Assembly (NCBI GenBank): GCA_003480725.1
Contig: QUJQ01000003.1
Span: 369,082-433,081, forward strand
Length of the DNA stretch: 64,000 bases
Origin: Clostridiaceae bacterium AM27-36LB
GTDB lineage: Bacteria > Bacillota > Clostridia > Lachnospirales > Lachnospiraceae
Reading direction: 5' to 3'
Positions 16,637 through 25,032 of the stretch are shown here, piece after piece. Below the pieces are notes generated by a model, which was not told where the DNA came from, did no database searches, and saw only the letters and a list, made by a program, of their open reading frames with translations. The translations under genes and the position numbers were made by a program. The number at the start of each line of letters is the position of its first letter. Position 1 is the stretch's first letter.

Positions 16637-17487
16637 TATTCCAGACCCTCCGGCAAAGTGATCTCACCGTCGAATACGGTCGTTGCCGGGCCTGTCATGT
16701 ATACACATCCATCTTCTTCGTTCCACTCAATCTCCAGGTCTCCGCCCAGCAGATGAACCAGAACCCTTCGGTCACACAGCCCATTCAGCACAGCAGCCAC
16801 AGCTGTTGCACAGGTTCCCGTTCCACAGGCAAGGGTCTCTGCGGAACCACGCTCCCAGACTCTCATCTCCATGGTCTTGCGATCCAGCACTCTGACGAAT
16901 TCCGTATTGGTACGCTTCGGAAAACGTTCATGACTCTCAAACAGCGGTCCGTAAGTCTCCAGCGGGAACTCCTTCACCGGTGTATCAATGAAGATCACTG
17001 CATGAGGATTCCCCATGGATACGCAGGTCATCTTCCATTCCCTGCCTCCAGCCTCGATTGCTTCTGCAACTACAGGCTCTTTCTCTGCTTTTACCGGGAT
17101 CTCACTGGCTTTCAGGATCGGTTTACCCATATTGACACGAACCTTGGACACTTTTCCATTTTCTATGGTTAATTTCAGATATTTGATACCGGCAAGGGTA
17201 TCCACACTGATCTCATCCTTGTCTGTCAGACCATAATCATACACATATTTTGCCACACAGCGGATCCCGTTTCCACACATCTCTGCCTGAGAACCATCTG
17301 CATTATAAATATTCATCCGAAAATCCGCACGATCCGAACTTCCGATCAGAATCAATCCGTCAGATCCGATTCCAAAATGACGGTCACTGACGATCTTTGA
17401 GATCTCTGCCGGATCTTTCAGTTCCTTTTTCGTACAGTCCACATATACATAATCGTTGCCGATTCCATGCATTTTTGTAAATTTCAT
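16636..17487 (-). CDS. dapF: Diaminopimelate epimerase
   Basis: 283 residues. It interconverts LL- and meso-diaminopimelate for lysine and peptidoglycan. The two catalytic cysteines are in [15 protein letters not shown] and [17 protein letters not shown], and the substrate-binding [12 protein letters not shown] opens the protein. The start at 17487 is chosen because AGGAGG lies seven bases upstream; a start seven codons earlier would leave the ribosome site inside the frame. The stop codon overlaps the start of the membrane protein downstream. Confidence 0.96.
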   Translation of the reverse strand: MKFTKMHGIGNDYVYVDCTKKELKDPAEISKIVSDRHFGIGSDGLILIGSSDRADFRMNIYNADGSQAEMCGNGIRCVAKYVYDYGLTDKDEISVDTLAGIKYLKLTIENGKVSKVRVNMGKPILKASEIPVKAEKEPVVAEAIEAGGREWKMTCVSMGNPHAVIFIDTPVKEFPLETYGPLFESHERFPKRTNTEFVRVLDRKTMEMRVWERGSAETLACGTGTCATAVAAVLNGLCDRRVLVHLLGGDLEIEWNEEDGCVYMTGPATTVFDGEITLPEGLE

Positions 17488-17546
17488 AATGAAACCTCCT
17501 GCTATCACTATCTTTTACTATACCAAAAAGGCCGCTTTCATACAAG

Positions 17547-18095
17547 CTATATCTTTGTCATACTAATGACCATCTCTGCGGTCTCAGTCAACGATGTACC
17601 GCTGTCCATACTGCATTTCTGAATATATCGATGGGCTTCTTCCTCCGTCATATGATTTCGCTCCATCAGAATGGATTTTGCTTCCCACAGAACCTTTTTC
17701 TCTGCTTCTGAGCGCTGCTTTGGCTTTGCTCTCAGTTTTTTTCTGCGTCGCGTCTGGTTCATGCACATCATTTCCAGTGTGTTCATCAGATCATGAACCT
17801 TCAGCGGCATGGATACACAGACAATATCACGGTCACCGCACTCCGAACAGACCCTCTGGGTCGCCAGCAAAAGCATATCAAATCCCTCAGGCAGCGAATT
17901 TTTCAGATCAAAATAATACATATCTGAGAATTTATATCCACTTATAATGATCCCGTCATTCATCATATCTATGTAATTGAGCACCTGCGACCCCTGGGTG
18001 CAGACAGCCGTCACATCATACCCGTGCCGCGACAGCAGATTGCGGATACTCTTTCCATCCTCTGGTTTGGGAAGGACCACAATTATACTGTTCAA
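17547..18095 (-). CDS. ANTAR-domain antitermination regulator next to glnA
   Basis: 182 residues. The N-terminal 120 residues resemble a response-regulator receiver (IIVVLPKPEDGKSIRNLL) but the usual phospho-acceptor position reads IIISGYKF, with no aspartate, so it is a pseudo-receiver. A basic linker (TRRRKKLRAKPKQR) leads to a C-terminal ANTAR domain (about 130-180: EKKVLWEAKSILMERNHMTEEEA). ANTAR domains bind paired hexaloop hairpins in RNA and prevent termination. It lies 49 bp after glnA on the same strand, an arrangement known for Clostridial nitrogen genes, so the glnA leader is a plausible target. Confidence 0.85.
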   Translation of the reverse strand: MNSIIVVLPKPEDGKSIRNLLSRHGYDVTAVCTQGSQVLNYIDMMNDGIIISGYKFSDMYYFDLKNSLPEGFDMLLLATQRVCSECGDRDIVCVSMPLKVHDLMNTLEMMCMNQTRRRKKLRAKPKQRSEAEKKVLWEAKSILMERNHMTEEEAHRYIQKCSMDSGTSLTETAEMVISMTKI

Positions 18096-18144
18096 ACTTC
18101 AACTCCCCTTTCTGTTTTTGTATGGTAAAAACAAAAAGGTCCGC

Positions 18145-19476
18145 CTAAACTCTCAGCAGATAACTGTCGATCTCCCACTGGCTTACCTGGGCATTATATT
18201 CTTCCCATTCCTTCTTCTTGGCATCTGCGATCTTCGCACACATCTCTTCACCCAGTGCCTCTTTCATCAGCGGATCTGCCTCAAATTCCTGGATTGCCTC
18301 TCCCAGATCTCTTGGAAGGATTTCCACGCCGTTTGCTTCCAGCTCTTCCAGTGTCATGGCATTCATATTGGCATCCATACACTCCGGTGGCAGAATCTGA
18401 TTCTTAATTCCGTCCAGCCCCGCATGAAGGCATACAGCCAGCGCCAGATACGGATTGCAGGCAGGATCCGGGGAGCGAAGCTCAATTCTGGTATCCTCTC
18501 CTCTGGTACCAGGAATCCGCACCAGCGGTGTCCTGTTCTTTGCCGACCATGCAATATAGGTCGGTGCCTCAAAGCCCGGGATCAGGCGCTTATAAGAATT
18601 AACGATGGGATTCAGGATCAGCGTCATGGCTTTAATATGTTTGAAAATACCACCCAGGAAATAATATGCCTCCTGGCTTAATCCATATTTATCCCTGGGA
18701 TCCTGGAAAATATTTTTGCCATCTTTGGACAGAGACATGTTAATGTGCATGCCGGATCCATCCACACCATTTTTCGGCTTCGGCATAAACGTAGCATGGA
18801 GACCATGACGTTTGGCAATGGTCTTCACCACCAGCTTAAAGGTCATAATGTTGTCTGCTGTTGTCAGTGCATCCGCATACTTAAAATCAATCTCATGCTG
18901 TGCCGGAGAATTCTCATGATGAGAAGCCTCCACTGCAAATCCCATGTCCTCCAGCGTGAGGATCATGTCTCTTCTTGCATTTTCACCAAAATCCAGCGGG
19001 CTCATATCAAAATAGCCTGCCTGCTCGTGGGTGATCGTTGTCGGCATTCCGTCATCGTCCACATGATACAGGAAGAATTCGCATTCCGGTCCTACATTGA
19101 ACGTGTATCCCATGGATTCTGCCTCGCTTATGATCTTCTTCAGCACATAACGGGGATCTCCCTCATAACAGCTTCCATCCGGGCGGTACACATCACAGAT
19201 CAGACGCGCCACCTTGCCCTGCTGGGGTCTCCACGGAAATGTAGCAAAAGTGCTGTAATCCGGGTACAGATACATATCACTCTCTTCCACCCGCACAAAT
19301 CCTTCCACTGAGGAACCGTCAAACATTACTTTGTTATCCAGAGCATTTTTCAGATGACTGGAAGTGATCGCAAGGTTCTTCATATTTCCAAACAAGTCGG
19401 TAAACTGGAGTCTGATAAACTCCACATCTTCGTCTTCCACCATTTCCAGAATATCTTTTTTCGTGTATTTACTCAT
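18145..19476 (-). CDS. glnA: Glutamine synthetase, type I
   Basis: 443 residues, the GSI-alpha length of Gram-positive bacteria. It joins ammonia to glutamate with ATP. Visible signatures are FTDLFGNMKNLAI and DGSSVEGFVRVEESDMYLYP at the N-terminus, metal-binding VGPECEFFLYH, ENSPAQHEIDFKYADAL, the ATP loop FMPKPKNGVDGSGMHINMS, and RIPGTRGEDTRIELRSPDP. No adenylylation-type insertion is present, so control is expected at transcription and by feedback. A terminator-like hairpin lies in its leader, and an ANTAR regulator follows it. Confidence 0.97.
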   Translation of the reverse strand: MSKYTKKDILEMVEDEDVEFIRLQFTDLFGNMKNLAITSSHLKNALDNKVMFDGSSVEGFVRVEESDMYLYPDYSTFATFPWRPQQGKVARLICDVYRPDGSCYEGDPRYVLKKIISEAESMGYTFNVGPECEFFLYHVDDDGMPTTITHEQAGYFDMSPLDFGENARRDMILTLEDMGFAVEASHHENSPAQHEIDFKYADALTTADNIMTFKLVVKTIAKRHGLHATFMPKPKNGVDGSGMHINMSLSKDGKNIFQDPRDKYGLSQEAYYFLGGIFKHIKAMTLILNPIVNSYKRLIPGFEAPTYIAWSAKNRTPLVRIPGTRGEDTRIELRSPDPACNPYLALAVCLHAGLDGIKNQILPPECMDANMNAMTLEELEANGVEILPRDLGEAIQEFEADPLMKEALGEEMCAKIADAKKKEWEEYNAQVSQWEIDSYLLRV

Positions 19477-19555
19477 CTCGGCTGCTCCTTTTCTCGCATA
19501 TATTGTGCGACAATTCCTTCTGTATCAATAAATTGTCAATCATCTATATTTACAG

Positions 19556-19630
19556 AAAAAGGGCGTACTTCCTTACGAAAACGCCCTTGTTTCTAAAGGA
19601 AAATATAACAGCCGGAAGGCTCTTTGTCAA
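19556..19630 (-). promoter_or_regulatory. glnA promoter and leader attenuator
   Basis: Minus strand: -35 TTGACA (19630-19625), 17-bp spacer, -10 TATATT (19607-19602), start near 19595. Within about ten bases the transcript enters a stem AAGGGCGT (19588-19581) with ACGCCCTT (19566-19559) and a T run, a rho-independent terminator placed 80 bases before the glnA start. A second hairpin GACAATT/AATTGTC (19537-19531 and 19515-19509) follows. Premature termination relieved by the ANTAR protein is the obvious model. Confidence 0.7.
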
Positions 19631-19674
19631 TAACTGGATTTCTACATAGAATATAACAGAAAGGAGTTGAAAAT

Positions 19675-20031
19675 ATGAATAATTATATCTGGATTCTGCT
19701 GTTGCTCATCCTCTTTGGCGGCTCTGGCAATGGCTGTAACTGTGACTGTGGAGGCAATCGGCCACGTTGCAATGACAGACCATCTGGAAAACCCTGTGGT
19801 CCGGGGTCAGGTCCTGGCTTCCCACCTCCACCGCCTGCCCCCTGCGACTGTGGATGCCGAAAGGAAGAGCCTTCCTGCCCAGGTCCTTCTTCCTGCCCAG
19901 GTCCTTCTCCCTGCCCGAGTCCTTCTCCCTGCCCAGGTCCTTCTCCCTGTCCGGGACCTTCTCCACGTCCGCTTCCACCGCCACCTCCGCCACGTCCTCC
20001 CTATGACAACGGATGCGGCTGTACCCGCTGA
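19675..20031 (+). CDS. Small Cys/Pro/Gly-rich protein with hydrophobic N-terminus
   Basis: 118 residues, not recognised as a named family. A hydrophobic stretch (MNNYIWILLLLILFGG) is followed by a cysteine-rich region (CNCDCGG, CDCGCRKEE), then about five tandem six-residue units of the type CPGPSP (DNA 19876-19965, 18-bp period) and a poly-proline stretch ending DNGCGCTR. AAAGGAG lies eight bases before the ATG. Upstream, CATAGAATA at 19645-19653 resembles a mother-cell sporulation-sigma -10 (CATAnnnTA), so a spore coat or envelope role is possible but unproven. The antisense frame over this region is a by-product of the repeats. Confidence 0.7.
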   Translation: MNNYIWILLLLILFGGSGNGCNCDCGGNRPRCNDRPSGKPCGPGSGPGFPPPPPAPCDCGCRKEEPSCPGPSSCPGPSPCPSPSPCPGPSPCPGPSPRPLPPPPPPRPPYDNGCGCTR

Positions 20032-20136
20032 TGTCTTCAGTCTGAGACATTCCAGACCGCTGTCATGCCAAAGTGTTAATCTCAAAATGCAGAGTCACCG
20101 CCAGATGACGGTGACTTGTATTTTGTATGCAAAACT

Positions 20137-21816
20137 TCAGGCTTCTTTCTTCCACATGGTAAATAACAGGATCGGGCAAGCTGCCATCAGCGGATAGCCA
20201 TAGCGAAGCAATGCCGCCGGTCCCAGAAGACTGGTACCCAGATACATCCAGAGCGGAAGGATCCATAGTAATTTCTCATATTCTTTCTGATAGATCAGAT
20301 ACAGACTTGCCAGCACCAACAGCCAGAAATAGAATCCCATGGACAACAGCTCCCGCACAATGGGAATCTGACGGAAGGATGCATCCGTTCCAATGGCAGT
20401 GTAATATCGGTTCAGCCATTCGCTCTTTGGCTCCATCTGCACATGAGGATAATGGGGATCATCTTTCTGAATGTCAAAGCAGACAAATTCCAGATATTCA
20501 TCCTCCACATCCGGATACCAGAATCCAAGGGTGGTATTTAAAAATGCATCAATATAAATCTTCTTATTTCTACATCCAACCTGGAACCAGGTCTTCAGAA
20601 ATTCTGCCTTTTCTTCCTCAAATGCGTCTGTATGAAACTGATTTTTCACCGGATCAGACAGATTGGGTGTATACAATGCCATAGTCTCTTCATCCATCAC
20701 CGGTCGGATCACATCCATCTCTTCTGGACGGATATCCCCGCCTGCCACATACGTGCGGCTCAAAGTCTGGATCACAATATTGTACATCTCTCTGGCATTT
20801 CCCGGCTCTGCACCGATCACGTTCAGAAACGGACCATTATAGACACCGTAGACAAGCACCAGTCCAAGTGCCAGCACCAGCAGCTTTTTCCGGTATTTCC
20901 ACAGATAGATCAGCAGAAATGGAACACACGCCAACATCGTATGAAAACCATTGTTTCGCAAAAGCAACAGCAGCGAAAAAGTAATTCCTGCAAATATGGT
21001 ATGCCTCCAGCCCTTAAAATATTCCTCAGGGGTGCTGCACATACAGATCACCTGCAGAAGGCACAGCACCAGTACACCGGAAAACACAGTATCCTTGGTC
21101 GTATAGACGGCCATCATACCATGAAACGGAAACAGGCAGAAAAATAGTACCGTTCCGATCCGGAGCCATTGGGGCGCCTGCTTCTTTTTGAGAAAACAGC
21201 TGATCCATGCAAAGATTCCGGCCAGAATGATCATCTGCAGCACATTACAGAGTGCCGCAGCCGTATTGTCACTCCATCCAAAAGCTCTGGTCATACTGAA
21301 AATACCGCATAAAATGCCCGTATGGAGCAGCGGATGATGAGCCGTCAGCCAGCCGGAGAAGGTCCAGCCGATCTGATTGGGCGCATCTGCCGCAAACAGA
21401 CCCGGGTAGCCTCCCAGAAATGCCGGCAAGAAGCTTACAAAATACAGAAGCCAGTATTTTATGAAGGCAGGGATGTTTTGTGTTGCACTACATAATGCCA
21501 AAGACTTTGCCATGGCAGTCTGTGGCGCTGTGCTGCCCTGCGATTCTCTCTTCGGCAAACCAGCACCAGAATCTGTGCTCCGCCCCCTTAGCCAGTTCAG
21601 CAGCAAAAAGCTTATCAACACTCCCGCCGTAAACAACGGGACCCGGATCAGAATCCTGTGAAAGATCGTCTTATGCAGCGGATTTTCTGAAATTGCCCAC
21701 AAAGTCCCATAATGCTGAATCATATATCCACAACGATCAAAGGCGGCAAATACTATGCCGCCCAATAATGCAAATATCCAGATACGAAGGTTCTTCCCAT
21801 GCAGCTTATCTGTCAT
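20137..21816 (-). CDS. Polytopic membrane protein, DUF6020-like / GT-C-like
   Basis: 559 residues with about twelve hydrophobic spans and an extracytoplasmic domain (about 330-470) between later spans. FLPAFLGGYPGLFAADAPNQIGW and the loop around WLTAHHPLLHTGIL resemble DUF6020 membrane proteins of Firmicutes, which look like GT-C glycosyltransferases. It overlaps the end of the GT2 gene by 11 bp; a GT2 that makes a lipid-linked sugar next to a membrane sugar-transferase is a common pair. Substrate unknown; the family assignment is from memory of similar proteins. Confidence 0.6.
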   Translation of the reverse strand: MTDKLHGKNLRIWIFALLGGIVFAAFDRCGYMIQHYGTLWAISENPLHKTIFHRILIRVPLFTAGVLISFLLLNWLRGRSTDSGAGLPKRESQGSTAPQTAMAKSLALCSATQNIPAFIKYWLLYFVSFLPAFLGGYPGLFAADAPNQIGWTFSGWLTAHHPLLHTGILCGIFSMTRAFGWSDNTAAALCNVLQMIILAGIFAWISCFLKKKQAPQWLRIGTVLFFCLFPFHGMMAVYTTKDTVFSGVLVLCLLQVICMCSTPEEYFKGWRHTIFAGITFSLLLLLRNNGFHTMLACVPFLLIYLWKYRKKLLVLALGLVLVYGVYNGPFLNVIGAEPGNAREMYNIVIQTLSRTYVAGGDIRPEEMDVIRPVMDEETMALYTPNLSDPVKNQFHTDAFEEEKAEFLKTWFQVGCRNKKIYIDAFLNTTLGFWYPDVEDEYLEFVCFDIQKDDPHYPHVQMEPKSEWLNRYYTAIGTDASFRQIPIVRELLSMGFYFWLLVLASLYLIYQKEYEKLLWILPLWMYLGTSLLGPAALLRYGYPLMAACPILLFTMWKKEA

Positions 21817-22753
21817 TCTCTTTAAGCTCCTTATAATGCATGTCTACTTTGATCAGATTCATCTCAAACTCCTGACGGCTTCTCTGCGCCCCTGCTGAGA
21901 GGACCAGACCTGCAAATACAGACTGGATCGCTGCCATCATGGCAAATCCACAGGCGATCAGGGTCGGGAATTTGGGTACAAGCCCGGTTGCAATATACTC
22001 CATCAGCACCGGGATAAAGAATCCTATGCTCATCACCGCCAGAACAAGTGCCAGAAGTCCGAAGAAATTCATGGGCTTGTAGTTTCTGTATAACTTTGCA
22101 ATGCTCATCAGCACTTTTGCACCGTCTGAATACGTGTTCAGCTTGGACTCGCTTCCCTCCGGGCGGTCACGGTACTCGATGATCACATTGTCCACCTGCA
22201 TATTCTTATCTGCTGCATGGATCGTCATCTCAGTCTCGATCTCGAATCCTTTGGACAGCACCGGGAAGGTCTTTACAAACTGATAACTGAATGCACGGTA
22301 ACCCGTCATAATGTCCTTGATCTCGGTATGGAACAGCCGATTGATGGTTCCTCTTACCAGAGAATTACCAAAATTGTGGAATGGACGCTTATTCTCTGTA
22401 AAATAAGTGGAAGACAGACGATCTCCCACAACCATATCTGCCTGATGCTCCAATACCTTGTCCACCATCTCTCTGGCGAACTCTGCCGGATAGGTATCAT
22501 CTCCATCCGTCATCACATAGACTTCCGCATCAATCTCGCGGAACATGCGGCGGATCACATTTCCCTTTCCCTGCATATACTCATGGCGGACCACAGCTCC
22601 GGCCTTCTCTGCCAGCTCTACCGTCCGATCAGATGAATTATTATCATATACATAGATCACGGCTTCCGGCAGTACCGCTTTAAAATCACGAACTACCTTC
22701 TCCACAGTCTTTTCCTCGTTATAACACGGGATCAAAACAGCAATTTTATCCAA
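21806..22753 (-). CDS. Family 2 glycosyltransferase with C-terminal membrane anchor (DPM1/DpmA-like)
   Basis: 315 residues. The N-terminal GT-A domain has VLIPCYNEEKTVEKVV, DNNSSDRT, and a DGDDTYPAEF metal/sugar-nucleotide motif at about 82-91, closest to the dolichol-phosphate mannosyltransferase branch that charges polyprenyl phosphate. Two hydrophobic segments (about 230-255 and 265-290) anchor it. The gene precedes and overlaps the GT-C-like membrane protein, the likely user of its lipid-linked sugar. Confidence 0.85.
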   Translation of the reverse strand: MDKIAVLIPCYNEEKTVEKVVRDFKAVLPEAVIYVYDNNSSDRTVELAEKAGAVVRHEYMQGKGNVIRRMFREIDAEVYVMTDGDDTYPAEFAREMVDKVLEHQADMVVGDRLSSTYFTENKRPFHNFGNSLVRGTINRLFHTEIKDIMTGYRAFSYQFVKTFPVLSKGFEIETEMTIHAADKNMQVDNVIIEYRDRPEGSESKLNTYSDGAKVLMSIAKLYRNYKPMNFFGLLALVLAVMSIGFFIPVLMEYIATGLVPKFPTLIACGFAMMAAIQSVFAGLVLSAGAQRSRQEFEMNLIKVDMHYKELKENDR

Positions 22754-22853
22754 GGTTTTTGTCTCCCTTTTACTAATTTTCTTCGATTTATTGATTGTAT
22801 CATATCCTTATATGAAAAGCAAAGAATTTGATGGTCTATAACGCAATAATTCT

Positions 22854-22882
22854 TTGACTTCTATTTTCGTATATAGTAAAAT
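22854..22882 (+). promoter_or_regulatory. Promoter of FadR-type regulator 1
   Basis: -35 TTGACT at 22854-22859, 17-bp spacer, -10 TAAAAT at 22877-22882; TTGGAGG follows at 22892. I see no clear palindrome here, unlike the promoter of regulator 3. Confidence 0.6.
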
Positions 22883-22903
22883 GAGACTGTATTGGAGGAA
22901 AAT

Positions 22904-23614
22904 ATGGATATAAATGAACTTTTCAAAAAAGATAAACGTGAATCTGCTGTTGACATTGTAGTCAATAATATTAAACAGCTTTTAATTGAAAGAAAATTGA
23001 AGCCAGGAGACCGCCTTCCAAGTGAGCTTGAGATTTCTGAAGGCATGGGAGTCAGCCGTGGTTCTGTCCGTGAGGCCATGAAGATTCTTACTGCATTTGG
23101 TCTTGTGGATATTCGGGTGGGGAATGGTACTTATATCTGCGATACCCCTGGCACCAAGCTGATGGATTCCTTACTTTTCAGTTTCTTCATTGCCAATCCG
23201 GATACGAAGAATCTCTATGAGCTCCGTAAAGCACTGGAGATCGATGTTCTTCAGCTGATCCTTGCGCATTATGATGAAAATGAGGACGACCGCATTGCAC
23301 TAGAGGAAAATCTGGAAGAGCTCTCCCAGCTGATTGCCAAAGGAGCCACCCCGGAAAAGCTTCAGGAAAATGATCTGGCTTTCCATCATCTTCTTGGAAG
23401 CTGCACGACCAATCCTTTGTTAGAACAGATCTACAACATTGTAATTGACTTTATGGAACCCTCCATTACAGCCACTCATAAGAGACAGCATGGTGAATAT
23501 GTTTATAAGGTTCACCATGATATGGTAGATGTAATCAGAACCCGGAACGGCGAGCGGATCTCCGAAGCAGTTGCCTCTTCCGTTGATACCTGGTCATCTC
23601 TGCAGGATTTATAA
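22904..23614 (+). CDS. FadR-type GntR regulator 1 (FCD family)
   Basis: 236 residues. N-terminal winged helix with PGDRLPSELEISEGMGVSR and recognition helix SRGSVREAMKIL, then an all-helical FCD ligand domain with the metal-ligand type histidines of AFHHLLGSC and later H residues. FCD regulators usually sense sugar acids or other carboxylates. It is very similar to the regulators at 23685 and 37074; the recognition helix is identical in all three. The ATG at 22904 is chosen because TTGGAGG precedes it. It sits at the left edge of the catabolic island and has its own promoter and terminator. Confidence 0.9.
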   Translation: MDINELFKKDKRESAVDIVVNNIKQLLIERKLKPGDRLPSELEISEGMGVSRGSVREAMKILTAFGLVDIRVGNGTYICDTPGTKLMDSLLFSFFIANPDTKNLYELRKALEIDVLQLILAHYDENEDDRIALEENLEELSQLIAKGATPEKLQENDLAFHHLLGSCTTNPLLEQIYNIVIDFMEPSITATHKRQHGEYVYKVHHDMVDVIRTRNGERISEAVASSVDTWSSLQDL

Positions 23615-23644
23615 AAATATACAAAATTCTTACGTTCTTTCAAA

Positions 23645-23685
23645 ATCCGCGGGATAACTGCTGTTGTCCTGCGGATCTGTTTTTT
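23645..23685 (+). terminator. Terminator between the two convergent FadR-type genes
   Basis: ATCCGC+GGGA (23645-23654) pairs with TCC+TGCGGAT (23667-23676), loop of 12, followed by a T tract to 23685. It ends regulator 1 and abuts the stop of regulator 2. Confidence 0.75.
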
Positions 23686-24398
23686 CAGCCTTCAGCCTGT
23701 CGCATCGACCAGGTGTCTACAGAGGATGTGATGACCTCTTCGATCCGGCTGTAATCCCTGGTACGGATCACTTCCAGTATCTGCATATGTTCTTTATACA
23801 CGATCTCTCCATGCTGATTTTTTAATGTTTCCGCAATGGATGCTTCCATAAAATCAATCACGATTCCATAGATCCGTTCCATTAATACATTTTTGGTACA
23901 GATCCCCATCAGACAATGAAAGGAAATATCATTTTCTCTCAACCAGTCGGTATCTGGATTCTTTGTGAGCAATTCTCTCAGCTCATCTACATTTTCCTCC
24001 AGCATCCGGCGTTCTTCTTCATTTTCATCATAATGATCCAGGACAGACTCCAGAATGTCGATCTCGATCAGCCTGCGAAATTCATATAATTTTCCAATAT
24101 TGGGATTATTGACAAAGAAGCTGAACAGCAGAGAATCAGCCAATGTTCTTCCTGGTTTCTGACAAATATAGGTACCTGTCCCTACTCTTGACTCCACCAG
24201 ACCAAATGCAGTCAGAATTCTGAGAGCTTCCCGTACTGATCCACGACTTACGTTCATCGCTTCAGAGATCTCCACCTCGTTAGGAAGCCGGTCTCCTGGT
24301 TTTAACTTTTGTTCGACCAGCAGCTTTTTAATGTTGTTTACCACAAAATCCACTGCCGATTCTCTTTTGTTCGCTCTGAACAGTTCTTGTACAGCCAT
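23685..24398 (-). CDS. FadR-type GntR regulator 2 (FCD family)
   Basis: 237 residues. Same design as regulator 1: RLPNEVEISEAMNVSRGSV winged helix, then FCD domain with SFHCLMGIC and KEHMQILEVI. The Glu/Asp and His pattern is less complete than in regulator 1, where FHHL has two histidines, so metal binding may differ. AAGGAG lies six bases before the ATG at 24398; an in-frame start 15 codons upstream would place a terminator hairpin inside the coding region. It is the last gene on the minus strand after the TRAP operon, behind that terminator. Confidence 0.88.
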   Translation of the reverse strand: MAVQELFRANKRESAVDFVVNNIKKLLVEQKLKPGDRLPNEVEISEAMNVSRGSVREALRILTAFGLVESRVGTGTYICQKPGRTLADSLLFSFFVNNPNIGKLYEFRRLIEIDILESVLDHYDENEEERRMLEENVDELRELLTKNPDTDWLRENDISFHCLMGICTKNVLMERIYGIVIDFMEASIAETLKNQHGEIVYKEHMQILEVIRTRDYSRIEEVITSSVDTWSMRQAEG

Positions 24399-24418
24399 AG
24401 TTCTCCTTTTTCTGATAC

Positions 24419-24453
24419 AAAAATTCCCCGCCAGGCATGGCATCCTGGCAGGG
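24419..24453 (-). terminator. Terminator between YcxB-like gene and regulator 2
   Basis: Minus strand: stem CCCTGCCAGG (24453-24444) with CCTGGCGGGG (24435-24426), loop of eight, then AATTTTTG. Regulator 2 starts only about 21 bases further on, so read-through past this hairpin would be needed unless it has an unseen promoter. Confidence 0.75.
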
Positions 24454-24486
24454 AGATGTTAGAGGAATTGTATCATATTACAAGTG

Positions 24487-25032
24487 TTATTTTCTCGATG
24501 ACAGTTTTGTCAGCACTTTTAATCTCAGTTTCTGTATGGGCCATACTTTTGTCTTCTGGCTACACAGAAATCTGACAAATTCATTTTCGTCTTGCAGCAT
24601 GGAGCGGAACACAAATATAAGCTCGCCCTTTTTGCTGACTAACAGGAAGAGATCCGGTCTTAATACCATCTCAACGATCTCTGCATACGGGATAGACTGT
24701 CTGCTGTTGGTTGTATGGTTCACCGCCTGAATCTCCTGTTTATTAAATTTACTGGAGTAGCGGATCTGTGCACTTCCGGATAGCTCTTTCAGCTGAAGCA
24801 GGGTTGCTTCCATACAACGTTTCTGTGCTTTGCCTCTCGCTCTGACGAAGAATATGGCGATCGCCAGCATAATAGCGGCAGGCAGAAGCTTCAACACGCA
24901 TATAAATCCAAAAAACAAGATTACAAATAGATTAATACACACCCGGAATACCATTCTGCTTTGGTAGGGGATAAAATATCCCCCAATCTGAGTGAGCAAA
25001 TCACGGTTCACAAATCCGCTTGTCTGATACAT
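24487..25032 (-). CDS. Membrane protein, YcxB-like
   Basis: 181 residues. Two adjacent hydrophobic segments (about 27-68) are followed by a cytoplasmic domain with strands such as IPYAEIVEMVLRPDLFLLVS and KGELIFVFRSMLQ, the pattern of YcxB-like proteins (function unknown). The assignment is tentative. The start codon touches the dctM stop (25033/25032), so it belongs to the TRAP operon, where such a protein is not a standard component. Confidence 0.65.
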   Translation of the reverse strand: MYQTSGFVNRDLLTQIGGYFIPYQSRMVFRVCINLFVILFFGFICVLKLLPAAIMLAIAIFFVRARGKAQKRCMEATLLQLKELSGSAQIRYSSKFNKQEIQAVNHTTNSRQSIPYAEIVEMVLRPDLFLLVSKKGELIFVFRSMLQDENEFVRFLCSQKTKVWPIQKLRLKVLTKLSSRK

